Below, one piece after another: positions 38,101 through 50,449 of a DNA stretch of 64,000 nucleotides (within the stretch, counting starts at the first letter, position 1; every line of letters starts with the position of its first letter). Both the position numbers and the translations under genes were made by a program. The notes below the pieces were generated by a model. The model had not been told where the DNA came from. It saw nothing but the letters and a program-made list of their open reading frames with translations, and did no database searches. The stretch lies in assembly GCF_021018805.1 (NCBI RefSeq), contig NC_086248.1, positions 28,156,922 to 28,220,921 on the forward strand, written 5' to 3'. The DNA comes from Prinia subflava (taxonomy: Eukaryota > Chordata > Aves > Passeriformes > Cisticolidae).

Positions 38101-38486
38101 TGCATGCAAAGACTGAATCACAGTGTGAGAAAAAAATGCAGTAAGAAGGCCCTTCTTCAGTGTGTGAAGAACAAAGTAGGCACTATTTTACATTGTTCCA
38201 CCAAGCTTGTTTTTACATTTTCTCACTAATCTTGACAGGAAGTTGTTACTAGTAGACATGGAAGAACAGAAATCCTAAGACTAGTGATGTGAATTATAGT
38301 TTTGCATCTTGATAATCTACGTAACTTCTCCAGCAATGCTCTTCATATCTCCCATTTCTGTATTAAGCTTTCACCTTCAGTAGCATCTCTACTTTTACCC
38401 TCTGACTGCCTACTTATAATTTCAAATTATTTTAATAGATCCCATGGATTACAAATACACAATTTACTTGAGATACAAAATATGTG
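35187..38486. other. Unique DNA, no gene seen
   Basis: AT-rich, with no repeat family recognised over more than 3 kb. No convincing exon or RNA gene. Confidence 0.5.
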
Positions 38487-38800
38487 GGAGTTTGGCTCTG
38501 GCTGGATACCAGGTATTCACCATAGTTGCTCTATCCTTCTTCTCCTTAGCTGGACTGAGAAGCGAAATTATATTCAAAGCCTCATGAATCGAGAGAAGGA
38601 AAGAAGAGAACACTCACCAATTCCTATCAAAGGTAAAAGAGAAAGTTATTGGGGAAATTTAGGGAAAATTATTTATTACCAAATCAGAGAAGGACAGTGA
38701 GAAATAAACCTGTCCTGATTTGCTCTATCTCCTCCCCACTTCATCAGCACAAGGGCACAGTGTAGAAGCCCAGAAGGTGGTGTTGTATGTCTCAACACAG
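38487..38800 (-). mobile_element. Long ERV LTR, minus strand, first part (LTR family B)
   Basis: Starts with 'ctggctggataccaggtatt' and runs through a part that is the reverse complement of the LTR 3' ends at 47396-47575 and 50700-50880 (shared layout: AATAAA-like site, 'aattggtgag', then the end with the 'accaggt/acctgg' motif). It is interrupted near 38800 and resumes near 39431. A frame of 132 codons on the plus strand crosses it and is not a gene. Confidence 0.75.
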
Positions 38801-39430
38801 TAGCTGGATAGCCATGGAGCCAGCCAAGGACATTGTAAGAAAAAAAATGGATGTGGCTAAAGAAGAGAGCCATATGGAGGAAGGGAAGCATTTTTCTGGG
38901 ACAAATGTCCTTGTTCTGGCTCATGGAGATAAGCTCAAGCACAGGAATGAAGCTGAGAAGCAGGCATGGACTTCTGAGCAAAGACTGACCCAGTAGAGGG
39001 GAAATCAAGACCACCAAAGATCCTCAAAGCCCTCCAACCCATTTCCAAAAAGGTCTAGAATGAACTGTGCATGATAACTAATTTGCATAGAAAATGAGAA
39101 AGTAAGCTTCAGGGTGGAGGAACTTATCTGTAAAAAAGTACCCTCCCAGAGCCTGGGCAGCTGCCCCAGGATCCTGGTGACCCCATCAGTTGGATCAATG
39201 ATGGAGCCAGGACTGGTCTTCCTCTTTTCCTTTCCCTTTCCTTTCTCTCTCCCTCTCTTTGGTCTCTCTCTCTCTTCTCTTGCACCCTACTCTTTATTCA
39301 AAACCCAGCACCATGTGTTTATGCTATAAGATAAGGAACTAACTTACCAAGTTAACATTCCATGCCAAGTGTCTAATTTACTGGTGAAATTTTGTAAGTT
39401 TTTGCAGACCTTCTGATTTATTTTTTACAT
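38801..39430 (+). mobile_element. Nested insertion inside the long LTR, itself ERV-LTR-like
   Basis: In the homologous LTR at 50450-50880 the two flanking segments are about 215 bp apart, while here they are about 760 bp apart, so roughly 550-620 bp have been inserted. The insert ends with a C/T-rich tract (39220-39290), a 'cttgcaccctactctttatt' part and 'gtttttgcagacctt', a layout like the R-U5 part of an avian ERV LTR. Exact ends and target duplication were not resolved, and its family is unknown. The orientation is inferred. Confidence 0.5.
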
Positions 39431-39965
39431 TCTTTCCCATTGCTCCAGCATGGGTCTCTTCCATGTCCAGGAAGAGACATACCTCTTAAGACCTCTCCTT
39501 CAGGAACACACTGCTCAGCCTGCTTCCCCCATGGGGTCACAAGTCCTGACCAGTCTGTTCCAGCACAGACTTCCCACCTGCTCCAGTGTGTCATACTCCA
39601 TGGGCTGCCTCACTGTGGTCTTCACCATGGGCTGTAGAGGGATCTCTGCCCTGGAGCACCTCCTCCCCTTCCTTCTTCACTGACCTTGGTGTCTGAAGAG
39701 CAGTTTTTTGTCATATATTCTCACTCTTTATTTCCACTGCAGTTGCACAGGTTTGTTTTTTTTTTTTTCCTGCTTCCTGAATGTGTTATCCCAGATGCAC
39801 TACCACTGTCACTGAGGTGAGCTCAGCCTTGGCTGGCAGTAGGTCCATCGAAAAGCCAGCTGACTTTGGCTTTATCAGACACAGAGAAAGCCTCTAGCAG
39901 CTTCTCACAGAAGGCAACCCTGTAACTCCTCCACTACCAAAATCTTGCCATGTAAATGTAAGTAA
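39431..39965 (-). mobile_element. Long ERV LTR, minus strand, second part (LTR family B)
   Basis: Resumes with 'cattgctccagcatgggtct', which is the reverse complement of a segment at about 50475-50500. It continues through GC-richer blocks (repeated 'ctccagcatggg/tccatgggctgc' words), a T-run at 39753-39767 and a part with 'gcttctcacagaaggcaacc' typical of this kind of long avian LTR. Ends near 'aaaatcttgcc'. Together with 38487-38800 it makes a long LTR of about 850 bp without the insert. Confidence 0.7.
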
Positions 39966-40160
39966 AAATTCCTTATTTGTTAAGCTGCCTGGTTATCATG
40001 ATTATTTTCAGACTTTCTACTATACTATACTGAATTACCACAGTCAAATATAATGCAAGTGCATGTTTCGATTTAATATAAGGCAGGAAAGAAACTATAT
40101 TTTACCATATACCTTCAGACTAGTATTAATACAAAGATCTAAAAGCTGCTTACTAAATTT

Positions 40161-40510
40161 TGTCATGGTTTAGCCCACCAGGAAGCTAAGTTCCATGCAG
40201 CTGGTTCTCATGTCCCTCTGGTGGAACGAGGGAGAGATCAGAAGGGTAAAAGTGAGAAAGCTCATGGGTGAAGATAAAGACAGTTTAACAGGTAAAGCTA
40301 AAGCCATGCATGCAAGCAAAACAAAACAAGGAATTCATTCACCACTTCCCATGGGCAGGGATCCATTCAGCCATCTCCAAGAAAACAGGGCTCCCTCACT
40401 GTCCTGGTTACTGAGAAAAGGGGGTGGTGCTTTTAATACTGTTTATTCCACCTGTGTCATTGCTGGGGGGGCTGGTTTCAGCAGGAAATGCTGGGGCCAG
40501 AAACGGGAAG
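40161..40510 (-). mobile_element. ERV LTR fragment (LTR family C), minus strand
   Basis: Begins TGTCATGGTTTAGCCC, the reverse complement of an LTR 3' end, and matches the 3' half of the LTR at 31173-31748 on the opposite strand up to about 40425 (shared AAAACAAGGAATTCATTCA and AGGGCTCCCTCAC). The U3 part towards the right has diverged or is lost. The 127-codon frame across it is chance. Confidence 0.8.
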
Positions 40511-40770
40511 CTTGTCATTCCTGCCTAAGTTGGAAATGTTATCAATACCAAATTCTTCATTTTACTGCTTCTGTGTGAATGATTAGTTACTGCTACTATT
40601 TTGACAAGCTCTTTTAATTGGCTAATATAAAATGTAAGAGTCTGGTAAAAATCTCAGTAGATAATTTTTCAAGTAAGAAAATCAGCAGACAGTAGAAACA
40701 TGAATGAGGCCAGGAGCTCCTTTTGGTCTTACAAATTTGACAAAAAATAAGTATTTTAACTTTTTATACT

Positions 40771-41311
40771 TGTCCTTGTTTCAGCTGGAATAGAGTTAAT
40801 TTTCCTTGTATTAGCTGTTACAATGCTGTGTTTTGAATTCAGAATGAGAATAAAGTTGATAAAACACTGACGATTTGCTTTTTGCAGAGTACTGCTTGCT
40901 GTAAAGGAAGAAATTTTCAGTGTCTCATGCTCTGCCAGTGAGGAAGTGCAGATGAAGCCAGGATGGAGCACAGCCAGGACCTGAACAAGCCAAAGGGCTA
41001 CTCCATACCACAGAACATCATGTTCAGTATGTGAACTGGGGGGAGTTGGCCAGGAAAGGCTCAATCACTGTTCAGGACAGGCTGGCCAGTGGGCAGAGGG
41101 TGGTGAGCAAGTCTGTTGTGCATCACTTGTTTTTCTTGGGGTTTACTTCTTTCTCTCTCTCTTTTAACAGTTCTTAGCTCAGCACATAGGTTTTATCTTT
41201 TTCCCATTCTCCTTCCCACCCCACTAGGGATGTGAGCACTAGTGGGATGTGAGCACTCACTAGGGGAGTGAGCAAGCAACTGCGTTGTACTTAGTTGACT
41301 GACAAAGTTCA
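40771..41311 (+). mobile_element. ERV solo LTR, plus strand (related to family C)
   Basis: Starts TGTCCTTGTTTCAGCTGG after an AT-rich flank. It has the 5' block 'gctggaatagagttaatttt' related to the start of the LTR at 31173, a decayed TATA area (about 41027), the downstream 'gaactggggggagttggcc' block, a C/T-rich U5 and a short tandem duplication (GGATGTGAGCACTAG-type) at about 41227-41260. Ends around 'cttagttgactgaca'; the final 3' bases are decayed and no target duplication was found. Confidence 0.82.
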
Positions 41312-43275
41312 GAGTTATTAATACATTTTACTTTATAGTATACTAGTGCATTTGAGAATGATATTAAATTTGAGATTGTGAGCAATCCTAGTCATAAAGA
41401 AACTGGGTGAACCACTTACAGAAACTAGCAGATAGTAGTGGCTGAACTAGTCACCTCAGGGTCCCTTACAGTACAAGAAAAGAAATAGGTACTGCTGGCA
41501 TGCAGTTCAACTAATCAAAAGCAGAAGTCTGAAATGGATTTAAAATTTCCAGTCACAATAAAAGGCTAGTTCAGCTGTTAACATCTAAGAGTAAATATCT
41601 AGGGCATGATACAGTTCAAGATTAAAACACTTATATTTAGGTTTCTATGTTAAAGTGTCTAATGACATATGAGCTGTCAAAGGTTTACATCATAGACAAT
41701 GGAGATCTACTAAATGTAATTGTTGGATTCAACAGCAAATTAGTTGCTCTTAAACTGGTTGGGATCTTGAACTAAGATTAGGATCTTTTTCACAGTGAAC
41801 CAAACTGCTGTCCACACTCTATGGGCTCAGCCTTTACTGTCCTATATGAAAGCTTTGTTAACTAAAATGTGACTACCCAATGCTACACAGGTAGTTACAT
41901 ACTCAGTAGTTTATCTTAGATCACATCTTGCACCTTGGAATAAGGTTCAGTTGTCTGAAGATGGATGTTTCCTGTCATTAAAGCACCCCCAAATATACAT
42001 GTTGCTGCTGTTGAGGGGTTGCAAGATGAAACACAGGACTTGTGGAGGACTCTGTCCTTTGAGAGCAGCAGCTGGAAGCCAGGAAGGTGCCCAATGGCAT
42101 CTCAAAGGACACTGACATTTGGATTTAGGCAAACTCTTAACCACATGAAGAATCTCTGTTTATTATTGTTGGACAAGGACTTCTGAAATCAAACAGTATG
42201 ATGAGAAATCTGAGTGTCAGTGGGACTGGCCTAGGCTATGGGAAGGGTTGAGCTGCATATCTCAGAACTGCCGCTTCAGTATTATGAAAATGGTTTTGTG
42301 TATATATATAAAATAAAATAAATGGTGGCTAAGCTTCTGCTGTCTGTAGAAATGAGTAACTGTAAATTAAAGCTGTGTGAGGCAGCCATACACACAAAAT
42401 CCAGCATACTAGGGAATTTTTTCCTCATGTATATCACTGCATATCATTTCCATATTTAAAATGAGTTTATCTCATCAACTAAGTCAAACATATTTTAGCT
42501 CTTCTGCCTCCAGAGATGAAGCTAATTATCATTTCTAGAAGGGTTCAATAATGGAAAATCAAATAAAACTTGCCCTGTTAGTATATTTCATAGTTTCATC
42601 TACAAAATTCATAGTGGACTGGCACAGAGTCAATTGTTGGGCTGCATAAGCAAAGTGTCCAGTTACACTGGGTTCCAGGCAGCAACTTTTCACTCTAGGG
42701 TCTGTTTCTACCTCTTACTAAAGTGCTGAAAAAAGATTAACAGATTTGCAAGGATTTTAAGGGGTTTCTGTACACTAGCATAACTTTAAAAGTAATCCTG
42801 AAGCATGCATACATATATATACAACATAGAAAAAGTTACTTACAAACTAAGAGCTAAGCATACTCGATTATGGCATTTGAAATCGTAATACATAAAAATG
42901 AATGTCCTGATTATAAAATTGTGAAGGTGCAGAAAATATGAATGAGAAAGGGTGTTTCTTGTCAAGTTTTGCCTCTACCTGTTCTGATTTCCATGGATCA
43001 AATAATTCTGTTTCAATATTCTCTACAAAAAAATACGCAAGATGAAGCCTTTGCAGAAATGATTTCTAACTTTCAACCAAATAACCCAGGAATGAATTAC
43101 TAAAAATATAGCAGAGTAAAATATATTTGACAGACTTCTAGTGAGAATAATTTGGTTTTAGGTAACTCTCATGATGAGTTTTTTGCTACTAGAGAAGGCT
43201 ATAACTGGTACATGGACCAATTAAAATAAAACTAATTCAAGATATATACACAGAATTCAGTGGCAAATTTGACTG
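41312..43275. other. Unique DNA, no gene seen
   Basis: No repeat family, exon or RNA gene recognised. Confidence 0.5.
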
Positions 43276-43380
43276 GATCATAGAATCATAGTATACTTTG
43301 AGTTGGAAAAGACATTTAAAGGTCATGTAGTCCATCAATATACTTTTAATTTTGCCCACTGAATGTGTTCCACTTTGCAT
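43276..43380 (-). mobile_element. CR1: CR1 LINE 3' end fragment
   Basis: GATCATAGAATCATAG at the left edge is followed by 'tttgagttggaaaagac' and 'ggtcatgtagtcca'. Only the last ~100 bp of CR1, minus strand. Confidence 0.87.
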
Positions 43381-43419
43381 GAATTATATAATCTTTCAGC
43401 CACACAAAGAGAGCAGGGA

Positions 43420-43463
43420 TTTCTTATTTCTTATTTCTTCTTATTTCTTATTTCTTATTTCTT
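43420..43463. repeat. (TTATTTC)n-type microsatellite
   Basis: About six imperfect units of TTATTTC/TTCTTATTTC. Confidence 0.93.
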
Positions 43464-45499
43464 TAGAACAGCCAGCTGGCAGACAGAGGCATGGGTCCCA
43501 ATCCCTGCCACATGGACAGGCTAAGCAATGGGAAGGCTGCTTTGTGGACAGGATAGAGGAAAACACCCTGGTGCTCAGAATATTACATCTAACTATCCAG
43601 TTTGGCATTGTTTAGATCTAGAGAGCATCTCAGTGATAATTTCAAAGTTCTAATTTCTGGACCTTAAAGTTTAATCTGTACCACATAGGTACATCTACCT
43701 GTTTTCCTTCTTTCCCCCCCTGTCTGTCTAAACTACTTAAAAAGTAAAATTTCTCATTTTGTCAATCTTCATCACAATGATATTACCACTGCAGCTTATA
43801 ACAGTAAGACTTCCATTTATGTCTGATAGAACTCTAAGCACAAAGATATAAATTTTACCTAAAGTGACTCTAAGGATGTCTGCAGCTTGAAATCCTAAAA
43901 CAATTTTGTAAAAAAAAAAATTAGTGTCTACCAATTTCTAACTAATTTTTGATTAAAGCAGAAGATATAAAGAGGTACAAGTGGAAGCAGCATTAACACA
44001 AAGTTAGTTCAGTCTGATCAATTCCTTTGCTGTGCACATAAAATAAATTCTTGGTGACAAGAGACTTGCTAGCAAAATATCTCTGGAACTGACTAAATAT
44101 GTCAAGTAAACAAAGAAAGCCATTTGTAAGGAGTAATTTAAAGTTTATTACACAAAGGAAACAACGTAAGGAGCAAAGGGCCACGGTCTGAATTCAGTGA
44201 TGTCAGAATAAAGGCAGAGTAGTTATGGCAACTTTATGGCTGCTACAGCTCTATCAAACTAATAACTAAACTCTTTATTCCCTTATTTCAGAAATTCAAG
44301 CAATACTTTAGTATATGCCACTTGGAGGACTGAGGCACTGGTACTCTCTCAGAGTCTTTTATAGGAAATACCTTTATAAGAATACCCTTTTCCATCCTGG
44401 AACACTGAACTACCTCAATAGCTTGGAGTCTGCCCATCCATGATCCAGGGATGGCATGAGCTACTCAAACTTCCATTCCACCCTATCTCATGCCTGGTCC
44501 ACCCTCAAAAAAAGCTAAGTACTCATAGTCATAGTGGAGATAGGATGGATGACATTAAAGTATAGTTCCCAGTCCTGCAGGCAGCACATGATATTTTTTG
44601 CTCCTCCCAAAAAAGAAACCATATATACTACAATGATGATTTTCCCAACTATTTTCCAAAGTTTTAGTAAGAAGGGGATATTGCCTCTCTCACCTACTTT
44701 CTTCAAAAAGGTATGTTTCCAGGGAGAAAGGTTTGGGGGTTTTTTTGAATCATTTGTGCATCAAACAACTGAGTGGGTAAAATATTGTTTACCTTAGTAG
44801 AGAATCGTTTAGAATCAAAAGAAAACTTGTTCAGAAATTTCTCAGTCTTCACAGTAGATTTACAATCATCTGATAACAAGGAAAACAAAGCTAATTTAGA
44901 TAAAATTCTAATTACAACAACATGGCAAAACCCCCCACATATTTCACTAATGATGGTAATTGAAATAGTGTTTACTTTGTTCTCACTGTAATTGCACTTC
45001 TAAATCCCAAGGAGCCACAGTCATTTGGTTTGTGAAGATGTGCTTTAATACCAAGAGAATGTAATGTCAGGGAATAGAATAATAAATATGACTTGAGATG
45101 CATAAGCCATGCCTAAAAGAGCTGCCCAATCTTAGGTTTAGCCTGAGCACTACCAAAAAATCTCTGCTGAAACTGATTCCACCAACAGCTTATTTCAAGG
45201 AGAAGTTATCTACTGTGCTATGACAGTAGATATGACAGAGCATATTCTTTGCAATTTTACCATAAAGTCTTTTGTTAGTAATATATTTTACACCATTTTG
45301 TGCTCCTAAAAAACTCCGATTCCAACACCACTATTATTTTCAAGATATTTGTTGATAAAGGCAATGCCATTTTCCAATGTGAGCTCAAGGATTTTTCTAT
45401 TAAGATGTTAATAAATAATATATGCAGATAACATATATGATTACAAAAATGCATGCCCTATTTGCACAGGCTTTGAGATAGTATATAAGTACATAAGGT
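43464..45499. other. Unique DNA, no gene seen
   Basis: No recognisable repeat family, exon or RNA gene. Confidence 0.5.
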
Positions 45500-45830
45500 T
45501 CAAAACACTGTGGGGTATCACCGTGGAGGCCTAGCCAGAAAACAGACTGGGGACACAGATCTGGGTGCAACAGAGCATGCAGGGCAGAAGACCAGCTGCT
45601 TAGTTTATTTTGCCATTATATACCTGTGTCAAGGTGACCATGGATTGGAGAAGGGTATCGCCACCTCTCCTGTCACATTGGTCCAGGAGGCTGTCATTCA
45701 ACCTCCCCTTGTCTTGGAGAAGGAATTCATAACATTGCCAATATTTACAAAACATGGTCCTGTGTTTACAATTCACCAGCGTGAGAAACTGCACATTTCT
45801 CCTTTAATATAAACGCTCAGCAAACCAGGA
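45500..45830. other. Possible old LTR-like repeat
   Basis: GC-richer than its surroundings, with words reminiscent of avian LTRs ('acagatctgggtgcaac', 'ccaggaggctgtcattcaac'). A 100-codon frame runs through it without recognised motifs. No ends, target duplication or second copy in the window, so this is only a suspicion. Confidence 0.25.
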
Positions 45831-47299
45831 AAATTCATGGCAACATCGGGGTTTTGGCTCCTCAGTCTATTATACATTTGATGCTTTAGAATCCACTTGC
45901 TGCTTCAGTCTGTAATTCAGCAAGACATGATGGAAACAGCTTTATACACAAAAGCTCATTGCAGCTTTCCTATACATTAAGTATTTCTTAAAGGCTGGAT
46001 TTTGAGAAATGAAAGAGCTAGTTATGAAATGGCGACTTCCAAAAACTGATGACTGTAATACTCAGTGGAAAGCTAGTTTTTTAAGACTTCTCAATCATAA
46101 TTACCCCAGGATTGCAGACCTAGTCCTACTCTCAAGTGTCAAAATTTTGTTGACATATAATGGGAATCAAATCAGGTCCTAAATCTGCTGCTTAGGTGAT
46201 TGGCTTGGTCCAAGAACAGTTTTATGGAAAACAGAGCAAAAGAATTTTCAGAGACCTAAAATGTTGCCTTTCAGCATGGCACATGTTGTACTAGTTTCTG
46301 AAGGGGACTGAATCTCCAGTAAATAAAATAGGCAATTCTTAAACAAGAGTGACAAATTCATGCATGGATGAAACTTAAAAGGGAGCAAACTATTTCTTTG
46401 CTCAATAGCTTAGTGACTGTCTCCCATATGGTTCTCTTCATGCTCATTCCCTTTTTCTTCCTTTTCAGTTCAGCTAGAATATGAACTCTCAAACAAAAAT
46501 CCTTCTGTTCAGATTTTCTAGATAGTAATTTTCATCCCTCAATTTTTTTTTCCCTTTTAACAAAAAATATTATATTACAGGCATTCTGGTTTCTGAAGAA
46601 GCCAAAATATCAGCGAACATATGTTATACAGTACATTTAACTCAGTGTTTCTTAAAATAAGTTGAAGTTTTTGCTTTTCCTTTTGTAAAAAGCTTTCAAA
46701 TATTCAGTGTTTCCAGATTTTTTGATTTTATAAAAAGTAAATCATGTACTTACCACATTATTCTTGCAGAATTGATTTGATCTTTACATTTATAAGGAAC
46801 TTCTGAGCAAAATGAAATAAACTTAAAAAGATGAAGGAGCTGGAATATCTTGTGTTTTGTTTGCTTTTCCTCATGACAAACTATAAAAGAAAGGAGTATA
46901 AACTGAAACAATGCGTGTTCATTTGCTGATGTGCTACCAAAATAAGTAATGTGCACTATAAATATACTTTAATTTTTAAATATTTATTAATTCATAACAG
47001 CCTAAATTTCTTCCCATTGCTATTTAAGAAATATTAGAGTAGATGTTAAGTTTAAAGAGGACAAAAGACAAGCCCAGCCTGGCACTCAACTAATATTTTT
47101 AAATTTTCCAGTAAAGAAACATTATTTCTTTTTGAGATGCTAGTTTTATTGTTTTCCCTCCATGTCCATTCTCTCTGTTAAGCAGATATATGCACATATA
47201 TGCTCACAAAGTTGGTTCAGCAGGTCACAGGTTATAAATTTGCTGAATATAGCAACATGTGTTGATATGGAGTGTTAAAGCTTAACAGTTTTCTGTCAA
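45831..47299. other. Unique AT-rich DNA, no gene seen
   Basis: No recognisable repeat family, exon or RNA gene. Confidence 0.5.
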
Positions 47300-47390
47300 G
47301 AGGTGAGGAAAATTCTATAAAAATGGGGAGGGGAGACCCTCTGGTGACCTTTCAGTACTTAAAGGGGGCCAACAAGAAAAAGGGGGGCAA
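47300..47390 (+). mobile_element. CR1: CR1 LINE internal scrap
   Basis: Short plus-strand piece with 'gaggggagaccctctggtg', 'ctttcagtacttaaaggggg' and 'ccaacaagaaaaagggg', a block found in CR1 just before the 3' untranslated region. It is cut off directly by the LTR fragment that follows. Confidence 0.75.
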
Positions 47391-47575
47391 ATTTGCAATA
47401 AATTGTTTTAATTAATTTCTTCCCCAAATCGAGCCTGTTTTGCTTGTGACGGTAACTGGTGAGGGAACTTCCCCTGTCCTTATGCCAGGCCATTGAGCCT
47501 TTTGTTATATTTTCTCTCCCCTGTCCAGCCAAGATGGAGAGTGATAGAGTGGTCTTGGTGACCACCACTTGATCA
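47391..47575 (+). mobile_element. ERV LTR 3' fragment (LTR family B)
   Basis: Begins around an AATAAA (47397-47402). It continues with 'ccccaaatcgagcctgtttt', 'tgtgacggtaactggtgag' and 'ttttgttatattttctctcc', and ends near 'ttggtgaccaccact'. The same order occurs in the LTR at 50700-50880 and, reversed, at 38487-38700. Only the R-U5 part remains. The minus-strand open frame across it is chance. Confidence 0.82.
47397..47402 (+). promoter_or_regulatory. AATAAA polyadenylation signal of LTR
   Basis: Occupies the same relative place as the AATAAA at 50702 in the sister copy, which supports a function in the ancestral LTR. Confidence 0.55.
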
Positions 47576-50449
47576 ATTGATCCTAAGCCTTCATTAGCAG
47601 TGGTTCAAATTTGCATAAATTTGATTCCTTATGCTCAATGAAAATAAAATACTTCCTGAATACAAATTTCAGGAGACAGTATTTTTCATTCCTAATGTAT
47701 TGCCATTAAATTAAATCCATAATGGAATGGAATATGAAGTATGCTACCAAATCAAAGTGAAAAGGGCTCAGCAAACAAAAAGGGTATGAAGATGGAAGAC
47801 TGACAGGTTTGATAGCCTGAGTGATGTATATTTTATTCTGGATTTACTGCTTGCAACATCACCTGGAAGTAATAGAAAATGATTCCCAAAATAAGAAGTG
47901 CATATAGTATAAATTAGTGCAAATTTTGTGATTTCATTACTTTGCTTTATACTTCAGGAACTGTGCTAGTGAAATTAATGGAATTAGTTGCCTAATGAAG
48001 GAAGTGTAGCTTAGCTCATAGTACATACTCTTCTGACAGTCTGAACTATCAAGCAGATTTTAAAAGAAAAAAGAAAAAATATGACTTGTTAATATAATTT
48101 ATATATCCAATACACTCTTATCCAAGAAGGCATCACAAAGTACTTTGAAATAGTTGTTCCTTTACTAAAAACTGTCCAAGGGTTTATAAAAATATTAAGT
48201 AATATTTCATCAGTATTAATCTCATCCCATTTCCCCTGACCTTGAGAGAAGTGTTTGCATTCTTGTCTAATAGGGTCATAATTCTGCATTCATGTACTAT
48301 ATTAAAAATTTAGATTAAAAATGTATAGTTGTATTACAGACAAGGAAATAGTTAAAAAATCTTAGAAAGTTCTGAGGTTTAGTTAAAAATGTTGAGTTTT
48401 GCAAACATTTTCCATTCCCACACTTCCATCTGATGTGTAACTGACTGTTCGCTCTCTACAACTACATGTAGGAAGAATATCAGACTACAGGAGGACTATC
48501 AATAACTGTTTTTTAGCCCCATGATTCATCTTTAAAAATAATTTCCAGAGTTTAAGTTGTTCATATAGGTGCAATGCAGATTGAAGGGTGAAAATTGCAA
48601 AGTATATATGAAAGTAAGCAGCTATTCTGTAACAGGGACTGCTTCAAGCCCCCTATCTCTGCCATATCAATGAGAAATATTGTGTTTTCCAAACCTGTGC
48701 TGAGAAGCTGGATCAGTTGTGGAAGATGTGCTCACCACCACTGCAATGTTCCTGATTCTGCCACACTCAAGAGACCTATCTGAGAAGGGAGAGCACAGAG
48801 AGTATGGGACAAATGTGGATTTAAAAATGCCCATTATGATGGCCACTGAAATCTGCTGTTGTTTACAATGGCATTGAGAGATTGTGATGCTAAATATAGA
48901 GGCTGTTCTCACTCCTTCCCTAGCAACTTCCCCTGCTCATGCCTCTTCAGCAAAGGACTTAGGAAATCAAGCAATAACAATACAGGGAGGGCTCCATAGG
49001 AACGCAACTGACTAATGAAGTAAAGTGGTTTTTTTCAGGTAAGCATTTAGAATGAGAAATTGATAACTGATACAAAAAAAAAGAAAAAAAAGCTTTTGTT
49101 CTTCCTGAAGTGTGAAGATGTTTACTCTAGAGTTTTGTTTGCTTAACCTGCTAAGTGACTCATTGCAACAGAGTTCAGCCCTTCACCTTAAATCATCTGC
49201 AGTGTAATAGAGTGTAAGAATTACTAGCTGAGTGTTGTGATCAAAAGTGCTACTTTTCTCTATAGTGCCTGTATACAAAAAGTGTTTTACGAGAATAGGT
49301 TTTAAAATAGCTGAAATTTTCACGTCATAAAGTCTGTGTGTAAGTTTACGGAGTACCCTAAGCACTATAGATAAAAGAGATACAATTTTTGTTTGAATAA
49401 CGGCTCTTGCCAAAAAAAAGAGGAAAGAACATAGAGGAAGGTAAGGTAAAACCATCATATAATCCTATTCTATATGTCCTAAATAACCAATTAAGAAATT
49501 TTCTTTTTTAAAGACTGTGTCTATTTATAAAAACAATAAATGAGCCTAACTGAAAATTTGGGTTTAAGTTTAGTTTTTTAATTTCTCTGTTCTTTCCAGG
49601 AATTAAATACTTCATACATATAAAACACATATAAATACATCTACAAATGTGTTGCTTGGTATACACACATGAATATGGCAGGGAAAAACTAATCTTCACA
49701 TAATTTTATGGGAAGTCAGCAAAAAGTAGAATTATTCATAATTCATGGGCACATATCTAAGGATGATGTACTTGAGGATCATATTTACTTGAATATATGA
49801 AGGGAAAATATAAACAATAATAATTCTATTGGAATTACTAAATCATCTATGATACCTAAGATTTCAGAAAACCATCCTCTTATCTTGAAGACCTGGCACA
49901 GAATATCACAATCAGCAACTGAACTGTCCTGGCAAAATAGCCAAAATTTGTCTCCCTAGATATTTGAGACGTCTTAAATTTCTAAAATTACCTGTTCTAC
50001 AGAAAACAACCCTTGTTGTAATTATCTGTGATTGTCTAAAATAGCTCAATAATTTTTTTTTTCTGATTATCTGATTTTATCTGATTTTCTGCTGGAAGAC
50101 ACACATTTGCTGAAGATCCCCTGAAGAACTGAACAGATATGCAATGAGAACAGGTGTAATTAACAGACTCACAAAAAGGAAGATTGTAGTGGTGTATTAA
50201 ATTTCTAGAGACACAGAAACTTACATAGATGTACCTGTACAGTTGTATTTTGGAGTTCCTATCTCACACCCTAAATCAATCAACTCCTGTTTCTCTCCAG
50301 AAGGGACGACAATGTAATCTTGCCTTTATTATTGCAGGTTGACACACATTACTGGTGACCTGTAGCTACCCTGCTCTTAAGATACTAAAAAACTGGCAAT
50401 TATAATGGTTTAGGACTGTCTTGTCTGCTATTTCGGGCTTAGGTGTCAA
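47576..50449. other. Unique AT-rich DNA, no gene seen
   Basis: No repeat family, exon or RNA gene recognised. Confidence 0.5.

Noticed and set aside
38302..38700. 132-codon plus-strand frame
   Set aside because: Crosses from unique DNA into a minus-strand LTR end, so it is not a single evolutionary unit.
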